From Anas platyrhynchos (taxonomy: Eukaryota > Chordata > Aves > Anseriformes > Anatidae): 64,000 nucleotides of DNA. The stretch covers positions 49,469,501 to 49,533,500 of the forward strand of contig NC_092588.1 in assembly GCF_047663525.1 (NCBI RefSeq), read 5' to 3'. The notes beneath the pieces were generated by a model. That model saw only the letters and a program-made list of their open reading frames with translations. It was not told the origin of the DNA and searched no databases. The position numbers and the translations under genes were made by a program. This document shows positions 26,388 through 40,091 of the stretch, in pieces. How positions within the stretch are numbered: the stretch's first letter is position 1; each line of letters starts with the position of its first letter.

Positions 26388-26410
26388 TGTCATGCCAACA
26401 AGGCATGACA
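26388..26410. repeat. Perfect 9-bp inverted repeat, 5-base loop
   Basis: TGTCATGCC at 26388-26396, loop AACAA, then GGCATGACA at 26402-26410. A short cruciform or dyad-symmetric site; no protein is assigned. Confidence 0.85.
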
Positions 26411-26981
26411 TTTATTTTCTTTCTGAGTCAGAGACCTGTGAAATTTGAATCAAATGCTTAAGTGTCATCCTGAGTATATATTCAGAAAATACTTTATAAG
26501 AAAATATGATCCCTCTGTCAGGAGTTAAGCCACAAAGAGAAAACAGATATTTGAAATGTCTGGTCAAAGTCTTTCATCTCTTCATATTCCTAGGAATTCA
26601 ATTCTACTCTTCTCACATTTTAATATATTGATTCTTTTTTTTTTTTTTTTCTTCAAAACAAAGCAATTCAATGAGAAAGGTGTGTGTTTTTCTTTTTGCA
26701 GGAAATACTTCTTTTCATTGGAGTACCCACCAACCAATGCCAAGAAAGAGATAACGTATTTTTGATGAAGTATGAAGAAACATACACCTCAGGTAAATGT
26801 ATACAACAACAGGGCTGACTATTTGTTAATGAATAGTAGTGAACATGTAATTGATATGGCACTTTAATTTTTGCTCTCCTAAGAAATTTATAATGAATTA
26901 TATTTGCAGTTTATGAAGTGAATACAACATTCTCTAAATGTAATTTCCAGGCTGACATTGACAAAAAGCTTGAAGGAGCTG

Positions 26982-27010
26982 TTTTTTTTTTTTTTTTTTT
27001 TTTTTTTTTT
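26982..27010. repeat. T29 homopolymer
   Basis: 29 consecutive T in unique sequence. Confidence 0.9.
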
Positions 27011-28770
27011 CCCTTGATTAAATTGTAAAAGTAATAGAGTAGTGTCAGGTCAGAGATACAAGAAAAGGTCTGTGTTCACAGCATCCATAAAATAATAAGT
27101 ACATAGGAACTGTGGCTGACATTCTAACCACAAGCTCACAGCTTGTACAGAAGCAACAGTAAAGAGACTGAAAATCTGTCTATCTGGACTGTAGCAAGCA
27201 ACACATCTGAAAAAAAAATTAGAAACATTAACTGAACGATCAGTATGAATTTAGTACATGAATTTAAGACAAATCTGTTTGCAAAAGAGAGAAGAAAACA
27301 GATCTTCAACATTTTTCTGTACTTTGGTGAAAGCATGGCTTTTTTTTTGGAGTCTGGGATTACTAATGCAGACAATGTGTACTTCTAGCTGGACAGAAAT
27401 GGACCCAGCATAGATGGCTTCAGTCTTTCATTAATGTAAAAATATTTCTAAACACACCCAAAAAGCAAATAAACAAAATTTAATGTAGTCCTCAGGGCAA
27501 TATTTGATTCTTAGCAACAGGATTATAAAAAATACCTTTGTTTTTGCATGCTATCCCTTGGTTAACTGCACCGTTTGGCTCCAATAGCTAGTCTCAAAAT
27601 GTCTAATATACAGGAATTGCTTTCTGTTTAGTCACTGCTATACCATAACTGGCAAAAGAGAACTGAACTGCAACAGAGTTGCAATCACCTCAACACTGAT
27701 CCATTGTTCTAACTTTAATACTTTATTATTACCAGACCATGTTAGAAAAATATGTTTATGTTTTATTAGCACAATTGTATATGTTGTGATATCTATGGAA
27801 ATATGAATCATAGTATTAGGTGTGGTGTGTTAATAGGCCATTCCACAACCACTGAAGAACTTTTTTTCACAAAATTTTAAGTAAATCTATGGTCTTTAAT
27901 TTGTTGTCAAATGTTACAGAATAGTCATACCTGGCAGGAATGGGTAAGCATTAGAAGGAACAAAATGCATTTATGTTCCTCCTTGCAACACTGGCTCTAG
28001 CTTACTCTTTGCTGTTTCTGAGAAGTTTAGGTTTAGGTTTTGGTTTTGCTGTATTTCCCATTAAGACTGTGATTGGAACACTGTATTTTTTTCTGATACA
28101 TGATGTAGTGAGGGCCAAGTGATTATTAAATCCATCATTTAATAATAGGATGATAATTTCATCTAGGCCTTGGGCTACAGTTTTGACCGCTACACTTGCT
28201 CACTTTACATAACTAATTTCCAAAGAACCTAGTGTACCTAGCGCTCTCAAGATATATGCTGAACTGGACATGCCATGACGTACCACATATATAGAAAAGA
28301 AGTGAACTGAGATTCTAGTTGCAAAATACCTGTTCACCACTGGTGATCATTCACTTGTTTGTAGTACCAGATCCATCCACAGATGTAAATACAAACCCAT
28401 TTTCATCATGTTAAATTACAATAAGTATTTATGAAATGTACCCTGATACAGTTGGCATAGACATTATCAGAAAGCCATTGAGCTCAGCAGAGGGCCACCA
28501 CAGGGCTGGGGGCTGGAGCACTCATGCTCCAGCACATCTTCCTGGTGTGCTACATTTTCCTGATGTAAGAAATGCTGCCAAGAGACCTGTTTTTCAGACC
28601 ACAGAAGGGAAGGAGGAGGGAGGATCTTACTGCTGCCTTCTGTTACCTAAGGTCTGGTGAAAAAGATGAAGCCATCTCTTTTTCTGGAGGGGCAAAGTGA
28701 AAAAACAAGAGGCAATGGATAAAAGCTGCAAAACCTAGATATTTCAATCAGATGTTGGGACTCTCGTATA

Positions 28771-28953
28771 CTGGAGACCCTTCAAACAGTGGAGCAAGTT
28801 GCGTGGAGACTGCAATTTCCATCCCTGCAGACAGTAAAAACTTGACTGAAGACAGTCCTGGGCAACCTGGACTAACTTTGAAGTTGGCCTTGCTTTTGTC
28901 TGGGCCTTGGACCAGGCGTCCCTTCCCACCTAAATTATTCTGTGGTTCTGTGA
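28771..28953 (+). mobile_element. Old CR1 3' end
   Basis: A diverged CR1 copy. Recognisable order: CTGGAGACCCTTCAAACAGT (the usual C-terminal ORF2 region), TTTCCATCCCTGCAGACAG, GACAGTCCTGGGCAACCTGG, a damaged GGACCAGGCGTCCCTTCCCA block and the terminal ATTCTGTGGTTCTGTGAA. The 73-codon frame here (28752-28973) is a remnant plus chance, not a gene. Confidence 0.85.
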
Positions 28954-31900
28954 ACATTGATGTATGGATGTAAAGCAAGAAAAATGGAAAGCTGATTTTG
29001 AGCAAAATTATTTTGTTTTTATTTTTACTGTTGTGCTTTCAGTAGAATAGAGAAGATGGAGGTCATTGTTTATACTTGCTATATAAATTTTCAAGACTGT
29101 GGGCAAGTGACCAAACTGAAAGGAAAAAATTATTCATCAACAGGCCCAAAACTTTTGGCAACTGCTCTATAATCCATTTGTTGGCTGTTTGTTTTTCTAT
29201 AGATGTAGATTAGTTTGCCTGAGCCAAATATCTTAGAAATTAATGCATAAATATGTGTTTTAACCTGGTTGCCAGTAAAAGAAAAGTAAAATGAAATCAA
29301 TGCATCAGGGAAGGATTCATTGATGTGAGTAGCCTCATCTTCAAAACAGCCAGTAAAAAGCAGAAATAGCCCTAATGTGTTTTAATAGAGCAAAAGAGGT
29401 ATAAATTGTGGTCCATTTCTCTCTATTAGATCTTATTTTTCTGTGTTAATTTTTCATGGACTTATTCCAGAAGGTTTCTTGTGAACATAGCTCATACAAG
29501 ATGAGCCTGAAAGGAGACCCTCAGAACAGCTTCAGAAGTCTATCTTCCTGTATGCTCTTGCTAGTTTTCACTTACTTCCCTTTTCTGCTTCTCTGTGCAG
29601 AATGTAATGATGTTTTCCCAGAAAAATACTTGATCAAGAAATAAAACATCAGCCTCACCAACTGAACACCTATTAACGGTATCTCTGCATCTTGTAATTT
29701 TTTTTTCTGTACTCTGGAGAATGAAACCTGTCAGACACAGATGTGCATGGAAGTGGCTTGGCGAGATGATCGTGGGGGGATGCTAACAGCTGCTGAGGTC
29801 AAAAGTGCAACAGCTTTGGAAGGGTGTAGCAGACACCTGGCTTTGTCTGAAGCCAGTGGGTCAAGGTCTCCCTTTTACGAGCGCGTCACCACTTTTACAT
29901 TGATATCTATTGCCCAAATGCTTGGAAGAAAGGTGACATGTATGTATTAATTGCATCTTCATTTTTTAAAGAACAGACCCTCACCCTCCTTAGAAATTGA
30001 GCCCTTATTCAGCATTGCATTCTTTTTGTCAGTATAAAAGATGCTGGGTGTATTTGTGTTTATCAGTGTATTGACATTGTATTTGTCTTCATGGATATCT
30101 GATGATTCTCAAATTAAAGAAGACAGAAGAGGTAATTCACGTCTCTATTTCAAACACAAATTAAGATTAACACCAGACCAATGAGGGAGGGAATTTGAGT
30201 CTAAGCACAGGCATAACAGTGGAAATGTCTCCTGAGGACATGGCCATATATGATCTATGTTCATGAATCAGCTGAGGAGATGACAGGAGCATTGCAGAGG
30301 GATCTGGGACTCCTAAGGTGGGAACACCAGAAAAAAAAGTACCCTGCCTGTCACTTCCACATGCACTTCAGTAGGATAGAAGATCTACCTCTTTGTCCTT
30401 TGGCTCTGGATGACTCACACAACAATGATGAAGGCTCCTTAGATCTCTGTGCCATCCTCCACCTCTCATCATGGGGGCTGATCAGTGAAGAGATGTGGAC
30501 ACTTGCAGTCTTCCTTTGGCTTCTGTATGATAGAACAGTACCTCAAATGATCTGGAGAAAGGTTATGTCAAAGGTGCTCAGGAAGGAAAAGGAGCAGCCT
30601 TTGCTTGGACACTGTTAAAACACAAACCTTTGGTGACCTTGATCATTTTTTCAGCAATGAACTGGGTCTATAGACCTCAAAAAAATCCCAGGAAATACTT
30701 TCAGCACTGGTTGGAAAAGCTCAGGATTAAAGAACCTTTCACATCTGTTCCCTGTCACCAGCTTAAATTTAACCTATGACAGTAATGAGTGAAAGTCCAT
30801 GTGCTGGTTGGCTTGTGTAAAGACTTTGTAGTCATTTGTGTGCATCACAAATGGAGTTAATTGACAGCTGTGTCAACAGCCTCTTTGAAGGAACCAGGAG
30901 TTCATTAGGCACATGGATAGAGCTGGTCTTTCCCTGGTAAAAAAAAAATACAATAAAAAAAAAATACCCCTTTTATATGCGGCACTTGAGATGGAGTAGC
31001 ATGGGGAAACTTGCCAAGATGCTGCCTGGTTTCTAGCCATGACAGTAGTCACATTGCTGAGGACCGCTCTATTTTGGCGGCAGTCCCGCAGTTCGCCTGC
31101 CTCCCAAGCACAGAGGAGTGACAAGAAGCTGAGGGGTTTCTCCCTCACCAGCATCTGGCACTTGCAGGACTGAGCTCTGCTTTCTCCTGTCTCTGGGCAA
31201 AGGCAGAACTGCCCACCTGAATTCAAGGAGAAAATCCTTAAATCCTTTAAAAGATTTCATTGTAAGGCATTTTTGCATGGGCTCATTGTTAAATGATTGC
31301 ACATAAAAATGCATTGATGAAAGGCATCTCTATCTTTCTGTTTCCCCTTTGTGGAGTCTTTCCTTCATAAATATAATTACAGCTATTCAGTGGTTAAAGT
31401 ACTTACACCCTTTCCACACACTGTAAAAGTCCTTTCTGGAGCTGGTGCTTACTGGAAAGTGTGCTTATTGAAAGTTTTGGATTACTGAAGCTGTGCATGT
31501 CAGCCCTGTCTCCCATCCTTCCTCACTGATGACTATATGGACTTAGTCTGGGAAATTACTCAGTACCTTTGCTTAGAGATTTAAATCTTATGTAGTCTTT
31601 TCAAGAAAGAGGTTGGTGATTCCACCTGTAGTTGTAAATCACCAGATTCACACGTTGTTTGCAGAATAACATAATCAAACATTTTGCTATGGGAAAAGGA
31701 AGACAATGGCTGTACTGAAAGACACAATGGGCATCTGTTAGTGTAACAACAGGAGGGTTTTGTATAAATTGAGGAATGCTTCCATCTCATTCCATTATGT
31801 TTCTATGGGTTCTCAAGAAAACTACTTTCATTTCTGTGCCTACATCCTGTCCCATGGATTTCCTTGCTGTACCTTCTGCTGCTTCAGTGGAACTGGGCTA

Positions 31901-32945
31901 CGGTGAGCCATACAAAGTGGATGAGGTTGCTGCATGGTGTACCAAAGAGCTGGTCACAGACAACAAAAGAGTGCTTAGTAGGTAACATTAGCACATGTGT
32001 GTACAAGGCAGGATATAAAAGTCAAAGAAAGAGGATTCAGTTTTATAGTTAGCAAGGATACATTATATGGCATAATTATGACTTTTTTTTGTTGTTTTGT
32101 TTTGTTTTATGCTTTGCTATATCCAAATGAATAATACTCATTATTGTGTTTGCATTGTACATCAGATTCAGGCTGAACACATAAGATCATTGCTTCGTAT
32201 TTTTGAAGCACTTCCTACCTTCCTCTTCACTCTGCTGTGGCAGTTCTAGTATTAACGTCTGTCCTGATAATCCATATCAGATTTGGCCCTGGTCCTGAGG
32301 GCTGGCCTAGATGATCCCCAAAAGTTCACCTAACCTTTTGTGACCTATGGATAGTAAAAAATTTGCAACTGTGAGAAATAAGCCAGAAATTGTTTGTCCC
32401 ACCTACAAAGCACGCTAGAAGTAACTATGAAGTAACCCTAGATTAATGACAGCATGGCTCTGTTTCCTCACAAAAAATGACTTTATTGCAGACACATGAA
32501 AGTGGAAAATAAAGCTATGAAACAACAGTTTTAGTAGGGGATCACTTTGTCACATTTCTGTACATTATTCCTACAGTTAAGGCACAATGAAAGGATAGTT
32601 TGATTCATTCTTTTTAAACCACAAGAATAATTCTTTTAACCTTCTCCATTAACCACAAGTGTTGTAAAAAAAACATAGAACAAAACTGTGACCCTGTATA
32701 GTTCCCTGTCTGCTTGCATTTTCTCAGATTCCACTAAAAATGAGACAAATTTAGCATTAACATTTTCTTTAAGCCTATGTGGTTATTTCCTTTAAGCAAG
32801 AAAAATATTAAATAAAATTAAAAAATCTTGAGACTAAAAGGAGCTCCAAGGAACACAGTTTGAACAGGACAGTACAGGTTACTGCACTTCAGCCACTAAT
32901 GAAACTAGTCCAAAATTTGAGTTCTTAGAGGAAAACAAGTTACTA
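28954..32945. other. Unique intergenic sequence
   Basis: No exon recognised. The 122-codon frame at 30250-30618 has no known motif, no codon pattern I would trust and no convincing splice sites. A possible very old CR1 tip lies near 32300-32350 (GGCTGGCCTAGATGATCCCC). Confidence 0.45.
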
Positions 32946-33062
32946 TTTATTTTATTTTATTTTATTTTATTTTATTTTATTTTATTTTATTTTATTTTAT
33001 TTTATTTTATTTTATTATTTTATTTTATTTTATTTTATTTTATTTTATTTTATTTTATTTTA
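32946..33062. repeat. (TTTTA)n pentanucleotide microsatellite
   Basis: About 23 units of TTTTA, perfect except for one unit shortened to TTA near 33013-33017. The longest simple tandem array in the window and probably length-polymorphic. Confidence 0.97.
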
Positions 33063-35417
33063 AAGAGTTGACTGTGGTAATTTGCTAAGAACCAAATGTC
33101 TTGATTTCCTGAATTCTTGTACATGGTAACAAGCTAGGTCTAAGGGCTATGGGGTGGCCACTGGAATGAGTTCATTTTTGTCTTCTTTGCCCAATTAAAA
33201 CTGAAATCTTTAAGCCAAGAAGTTGAAAAGTGATGCATATTTCTTAATTTCTGAATGTCCTTTTTCTGCAATCTTGAAGAATCTTGGATTTTAGAAAGTG
33301 AAGAGGACATTATCCAACAATCAAAACCCTTATGTCTAAATGGTAATAAATGCCCCAGATTAGTGCATTCAGAGTCACTGGTCATTTCAGAAAGGCCTGA
33401 GAATAAAGTATTGTTTTCTAAACACATTTTTCCCATGACCTACTAAGGGAATTGTGCAGTTACTACCTCCTTATCTATATATTTTTTTAGTAATGTCAAT
33501 GCCCAGAGGAGATAATGTGTTGGATTAATTATCTGTGAAATATATATTGGGGATTTATTATTTTCTTTCATAAGGGAAAGGGCTCTGTCATGTTTTCCTA
33601 TGAATATTAATGCATAAATGCTCTAAAAAATAAATACATGAAAAACAAAACAAAACAAAAAAACAACAGGGCTTGTGCTTTATTTTATGACTCATTGCAA
33701 AGTCTGTGGCATCAGAAAATCTGGGGATACCCACATGAGAGACTCAGAGACTTTGTGGCCTGCATTTCTTTAATTTTCAACAGAATTTAAACTTCTAAAT
33801 TTACATTATGTTAATCAGTTGGGATTTATGAACACTTTAGGTTAGTTTCATGAAGTTCATTTGTTATCCAGTATGAAGTGCAGTACAATTAAGTTTTGCT
33901 GTCTAATAAAAAAAATATATATATATACATATATATATAAAATCTGAGAATTTTTAATAAAAAACCTGTCAGACTATTCCCTATCCACTGCTCATTTAGG
34001 CAAAGAAAACAGCTAATATTTTAGAGCCATACTTATAAGAGAAAAAATAATAATTTCTAAATCTGGAATAAGACAAATGCAAATACAATCCTTTGGGGCT
34101 TTGTTCCTATTTCCTGTATAGAAGCTGTAATTTTTTGTAGTATCCTTCCACCTTATTGCTTGTGTCTAGACATAAATTGACCATAAAACAATATTAATAT
34201 TGTATATTGCCCTGGTAAAGCGTTTTTGTTTGGCATCAGGGTGGAACTTTGAACATTTTAATGGTACTTTCTGTAGCACAGTAGTTGTGAATGAGTTTAT
34301 TTTAATGTAGAAATAAATTGGTTACTGAAGGTATTTTTATTATGCATCTCCTTGTAATTTCTGCCAAATAAACAAAATATTCCTCAGATAATTGGCCTAT
34401 TAGTCTGTCACTTTCTGGCTATTTTTTCTATGCTGAATTAAAGGGGCCATAAATCCTAAATTCTTTATTAGCTTGCTGACTTTGCAGAGTTTGATGGTAA
34501 ATAAACTGGCACAGCATTAAAAGCTCCTTATTGAAGGAAGACAATATGTTTTTTTGTATCGACTACTGCGTGATTCAATTTTCACTAAGTATCACCATGA
34601 CCTTTATAACAGCACCATGAACTTTAAAAGCCAGTTTGCATGTGGTGGTTAACTTTCCCTTGTATAATGTGGTTTTAAAATGATGACCCAGCCTTTCCAG
34701 ACTTGATAAGTGTGCAGCTGATAGTCTAATAATGAAAACAAAAGGTCTTAACAATTCTGAGAGCAATAATTAAACATTAAGTCATTAAGTGGCAAACTTG
34801 TGGAATTAATTGCATGTAAATGATTTTTTCATCTGCATATTATTATTATTATTAGTGGTACTACTACTGAATTATGTTTATCCTGTTTACATAAAAAAGG
34901 CTTTGAGCCTTTGCTTATAACTTTGAATTCTGGTAACTAAATCAAGATATCTATCATGCTGCATGTTGCTTTTGACTCTTACATTAAAGTCATTTCCCTT
35001 GTATCTGAGTGCTTGTCCTCTGCTTCTGCCTCAGGCAAATTATCATGAGACATCAAAATGTAGCCGTGCTGAAGACATCTAGTTTACTCCTGCAGAAGTT
35101 AAGTGTCAGGACCAATATTTGTACAAAAGGCAAATCAATATTGAGTGGACCTAGATTTGGGATGTAGCTGTTTGAAGACACAAGGTGCAAATCTCTTTCT
35201 CCTAGTCTGCCCATTCCTCAGGAACAGCTGTGTTCGTGTAGAGGAAGAAAGGTATCACCATTAATGCATAAGATAGGTGGTTGCTCACAATTATGTGTAG
35301 GCCATTTCCTCTTCAATTGCCCCCTTTGAAATGGTGATATTTTTTTCTGGAGGTAAAAATTTGATAAAAAAATTTAATAGTTAGAGCAATAGCTTCAAGT
35401 GCATTTTCAACTTTGCA

Positions 35418-35453
<36 letters not shown>

Positions 35454-38400
35454 GACAGGGTATTTTGGTTTTATTTTAGGTTCTGTTTTTATTTTATTTA
35501 AGTTAATACTAAGACAAATGATTAATCTATGTTGGCACTGAATATCTACAAATGAGAACCAGGCTTCTTGAGAGAATGCTTCTATCTTACACACTTTCTA
35601 AATCCAAACATACGTGCAAAATGCTTGCAGGTATTATTTATGTCTGTAATGGGCAGAGAGTGCAGGATGGATGTGTAAACAAGAAATTTCTATCTCTGCT
35701 ACAAATTTGCTTTACATCTCATAGTTTGTCAAGTTTGTCATAAGTTGTTCATTAAACAATTGCAGTGTCTAACAGGTTTAGTGGTGATGTAGAAAGGTTT
35801 CTTTACTGGTGTGCTTGTGATAATTGTACTAACATTTGTACTAACAATTGACTAACGTGCACAGCATTCAAATCTGTCTTTCTCAAAAGTAAATTTTTAG
35901 AATGTGATTTTCTTTTTGTCCTGCTTCCCTCTTATTCCTCATGAATATATGGGTTTTAAAACCAGCCCTGTCTGTGAAATAGCTAGGGTCTCTACAGTAG
36001 GACTGTATGATTTATTCCAGGCAATTAAAATCAATTCCTAACCTACACAAGGCACTAAAACCTGAATTGCTCAACACACTGGGCTGTTGAGCGCTGTGTG
36101 GTAGATTTTATTGTACCATAAGTGCTTTACTGTGCTGTAAAAAGGAGAACGTAATTGCTGTGTACAACTAATATATTCAATTAGGTAAGGATAATGTTTA
36201 ATAGAGCTTTTTGTTGGTTTCACTTACAACTTGTGAGTTCAAAAGAGACGCTGAAGTTAGGGAATTTCAGGATGTAGAGTGCTCTAAGTATGACATACGC
36301 TTCAACAGCCTAGCACCAAAGCTATCCTGCAGAGACAGGATTATTGTGCATTTCTGCATTGACTGAAATGGCAGTGCTTAATTTATATTGATTCAGCCTG
36401 ATAATTGGCAGCTGGAGGCTCTTACAACTTGTTGAAAGAGTGTTTGTTTTCCTAGTGCAGCTCCTTAGGTGCAATGACATCAGATTCTGTCTGTATCCTA
36501 AGAGCAGATATAGGAAAGTTTTTAATAGTTAAAATTAGATACCTGAACAGCCAACTATGAACAGAAGTTGTTTACAGTGATGGCATAATTTCACCTGCAG
36601 GCTTTAGGTTTTATTTTGTTATGTCCCTGTGCAGCTCAGTGAAGACAGATTTCACTACCTAGGTATTCTTTGTGCACAATCACAGTTCTATATTAGTAGG
36701 ACTGCTATGGATGCCCTGGATTTACCTTGGGTGTCTCCACCCATGTGAAGGTGACAAATTCCCCAAGGTAAGCACCTGCCAAACCTTTGCCTCGAAGGAC
36801 TACTGAGAACTGACCACTGTATGTAATAAACTCATTCTTCTTAGGACTCGGTTTTCGGTGGGCACTGACAGCATGCTTATTCTTAGTCTCATGTCAAGTT
36901 TATAGGTACAATATGACTTCTCTTTCTCCTGTTGTTTTTGTTGTTCTGAAAAACTACCTGTTTTCTGGGTTTTATTGCTTACTTGAGGAAATCAAAAATG
37001 TAAAAGGGAGAGTAAAGGCCTCAAAATTGTTACTGTGTGTATGTGTTTTTACACAACAGTACATGAAGACAGCTGAATCCCCAGTGTGGTTGATTGTTTT
37101 TAAAGTCCATCTTCACATGAGGATTCTTCTCATGAGGAGGGAATTGTTATATTCATTCTCAATGTTCCTCAAATTAAGAACTTCACCACAGAAATTCATG
37201 TGTGTGCCACAAGAGCAAGGTGTTAGTGCACGTTATCTTCTTGCCTGTTGACAATCCAGATACGTCCCACTGACGCTGACAGCAAGCAGAGCCCCTGTTC
37301 TAAAAATGGACCCAAGCAGCAGAAGGCCTCCTGCAGCCTTCTTAACCTGGGAAGGCCAGGGTAGGAGCTGGCTGGCCCCCAGGCTGCCTGGCAGCAGCGG
37401 CATTTCATTCCTGACCACGCAGGAAGGGCTCTGCAGTCAAATTATTCAGCAGAGGGGGAGAATCAAGCGCTGAGCATAAGCTACTCTAAGCCTCCTACAA
37501 GGCTCTTCTTATTGAGCCAGTTGGTTTCCAAGACATTTTTTATTCACCGCCATTCTCCTCCTCCTCCTCCACCGAAAGACTAAATTTTTGGCTAAAGCCA
37601 AAAATTCAGTGAATTCTCTATAGTCTGCTCCAATGGGCACAACAATAACCTATTTGATCATGTGTTTGGTGGCCACAGCGCTGCCGGCCTATAGCACTTA
37701 TAGCAGATACCTGGGCCCTTGGAGGGGGAGGTCTCCTCTAAAGAGTAGGACAACTTTTCATCTTGAAGAGATTTATTTTATGCAACTCTGCGACTGCATT
37801 CAGGCTCTGAATGAAGGTTGCTGGTGTCACCCATGTGACATTTGGGGAAATGCCTGGTTTGTTTTTTTTTTTTCCTGTTTTATCAGCAGTTGAGGCCCTT
37901 CTCCTTGCTATCATGGCTAGGCTAGTATCTTCCTTCCTGCTACTGTCAGCCCCAGAAAGCCTTCTCAGGGGTGAGTCCATAGTTTCTGGTAGAGGGTGCT
38001 GTAAGTGCTCAGGCTCCCTCCACTTCTGCCTGGCCATGGAGGGGTCTGCCACCACACTGAGCATCTGTTTCCTTCCATGCCAGTGGTGGGTAGGAAGTTG
38101 CCTTGTGCAATCACAGACATCATGGCTAAGGCCAGCAATACGTGAAGTAGCAGAATGAGCACTTCTGAAATCGGTGGGTGAAGCCACATGCACATCTCTT
38201 GCATGTGTTAAGACTGGCAATATATGTAATGAGCTCATTTTCACTTGAGAATGATGCTCCTGATCTTACTGATCCTTTTTCGTATCCAAATGCAGGCTTA
38301 TGAACACCAGAGTAAGCAGCCTGTGATCTTCTGCCTCTTAGCCCCTTCTGGCAAAAGTCTTGAAATGTGCAGCAGGCTGAGACTGAGAATGAAGGGAGTG

Positions 38401-38786
38401 CCTGCTGCGGGCTGGCAGGGAGCAGGGAGTGGGGCACGTGGGGACCACTTGTTTGTGACCACAGGCAGAGCTGGGCCTCAGAGCCATGCTGGAGCAATTA
38501 TCCCAGGCAGCTTTGGGCAGGGAGACCAAAGCAGACTCACAAGTAATTTAAAAAAAAAGCACTTGCAGCCCCCTGTCACTCCTTCTGCCCTCTGTGGTTA
38601 TAGGGAACACTGTGCAGGAAAAGGCATGCCAAGGCCTTAGGGAGAGGAGTAGGCTGGTGCTTTCAGCCTCCATTGCCTCCTGCTTCTAGCCAAAAGCAAT
38701 ATTTTGTTGGGTACAGGCAGGAGTGCTGACAGTAAGGTAGGAGTGGGATCAGTCTGAGAGCTGGGCTTTGTAAGCGTGTTTCTAGA
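33063..38786. other. Unique AT-rich sequence, possibly with conserved non-coding elements
   Basis: No exon or transposon recognised. 34430-34860 and 35940-36620 are rich in TAATTA/ATTAA-type homeodomain-like words with little simple repeat, the look of developmental enhancers; this is only an impression. Also contains an (AT)n run at about 33915-33941, T30 at 35421-35450, and a GC-richer patch at 37250-38640 whose overlapping frames on both strands look like chance. Confidence 0.4.
35421..35450. repeat. T30 homopolymer
   Basis: 30 consecutive T. Confidence 0.92.
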
Positions 38787-38805
38787 GGGGGGGGGGGGGG
38801 GGGGG
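38787..38805. repeat. G19 homopolymer
   Basis: 19 consecutive G, rare in vertebrate DNA. Able to form G-quadruplexes and prone to sequencing length errors. Confidence 0.93.
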
Positions 38806-39047
38806 AATTGCCCTTGGCTCCATAGCCAAACAGCCTCTCCAGGAGGAGGGAAGCAGGAAGGAGGACCACGAAATCATCTTTGATACTTAATGCAGTCATA
38901 AGATTGTTGGCCTAACCACTGCTAGCAGCAGTAAGCTCTTGTTTTATTAGGTGAATTTTAAAATATATGGGGAGGTTATCACTTTTTCAGACTATTATAA
39001 TAATATATATATGCATACAACCAGGAGAAGTATAAATTTCAATAATA

Positions 39048-39069
39048 TTATATATACATGTATATATAA
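39048..39069. repeat. 22-bp perfect AT-rich palindrome
   Basis: Self-complementary around a central CATG at 39057-39060, flanked by alternating T and A. It sits within a longer TA-rich patch (about 39000-39075). Confidence 0.88.
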
Positions 39070-40091
39070 ATGAAATCAGGATTTTACAAAAAGATTATAT
39101 ATTCTTCCCCAAAGGAGAAAAGCTGCTCTTTCACACTGCTTGAAAATATGTTAAATTTCTCATTCTCCAAGAATTTTCTTGCACGCTAAACATTATTCTT
39201 CTCTCAGCGGCCAGGTTGTTTGTGAGAACTGAACTATAAACCACTGGATATCTCCATTTGTTAACAATTTCTCTCCACTGTTTGCTTTTTCCTTGTGAAA
39301 AAGCCTGAAAGGGCTCAGAAAAGTGAATTAACAAGAGCAGTAGCCCAGGATTTGTTGTGTTCCCAAGTGTCTGTGGGTGAGAGTGAAACAGACAGGGTTG
39401 AGTCTCTGGCAGTACAGTAGGTCAAACAAGAAGAGGTGGTTTTAGGGAAGGGTAACCACAGAAGGAGTTAACCAAAACTGGATGTAACAAATGAAAATAT
39501 GCATGCACATACATCTAGAAGGGACCTACTATTTGATCTTGCCTAAATCAGAGCTATTATGCTTACAAATAAGGAATCCATTTCTTGTTTAGCACAGAAA
39601 CTGTCTTTGTGCTTATTATGTTAGTTGACTCCACAGCCTATGTTTAAAATGCCCCAAGGCTAGGATTGTTGTTTTTCTCCAGTCATACAGCAATACACAT
39701 TTCAGCACCAATTCAACTTAGCTCAAAAAGCTGAAGTAATGCTAGTCTGGAAGCTAATACACCATATTATATTTTCCCTCTGTATTCAGAATTTGGTCTG
39801 TGGAGTATCAACTGTTTAAACTTAGTGACATTTTAAGTCCACTTGGAAAGTAAGAAATAGATTTTCTACTTCTGTGAAAGTCATCCGACAAGTAACCCAA
39901 GCATTTGTTTCTCTGATGTGAAAACTACAATATTTTGCACAGCTGGAAGGTAAGGCTAAATATCTGCCTCTTCTGGACCACTTCTCAGGTCTGTAGAAAT
40001 ATTAGTTCCTCTATACAAAGGAAAAAATAGACATTCTCGTAAAATGTGTCTTGAAAGAATTGTTTCTGGGTTTCTGCAGGGAATGGATTGT

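Larger units (their letters stand above)
18233..28770. other. Long unique AT-rich intergenic stretch
   Basis: About 10.5 kb with no recognisable exon, RNA gene or transposon. It holds simple repeats (A22 at 20468-20489, an AAAAAC-type run at 21883-21963, T29 at 26982-27010), a perfect 2 x 19 bp tandem at 20905-20942, and a 9-bp-arm hairpin at 26388-26410. Open frames are all under 110 codons and low-complexity or featureless. Confidence 0.5.

Noticed and set aside
30250..30618. 122-codon + strand frame
   Set aside because: No recognisable domain, no good Kozak or splice context, ordinary base composition.
32296..32350. Possible CR1 3' tip (GGCTGGCCTAGATGATCCCC)
   Set aside because: Only about 20 bases look CR1-like and the terminal tail motif is absent; left out as a feature and mentioned only in passing.
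37738..38640. Overlapping frames of 115-168 codons on both strands
   Set aside because: Frames overlap antisense to each other in a GC-moderate patch; neither has recognisable motifs, so chance is more likely than a two-strand gene.
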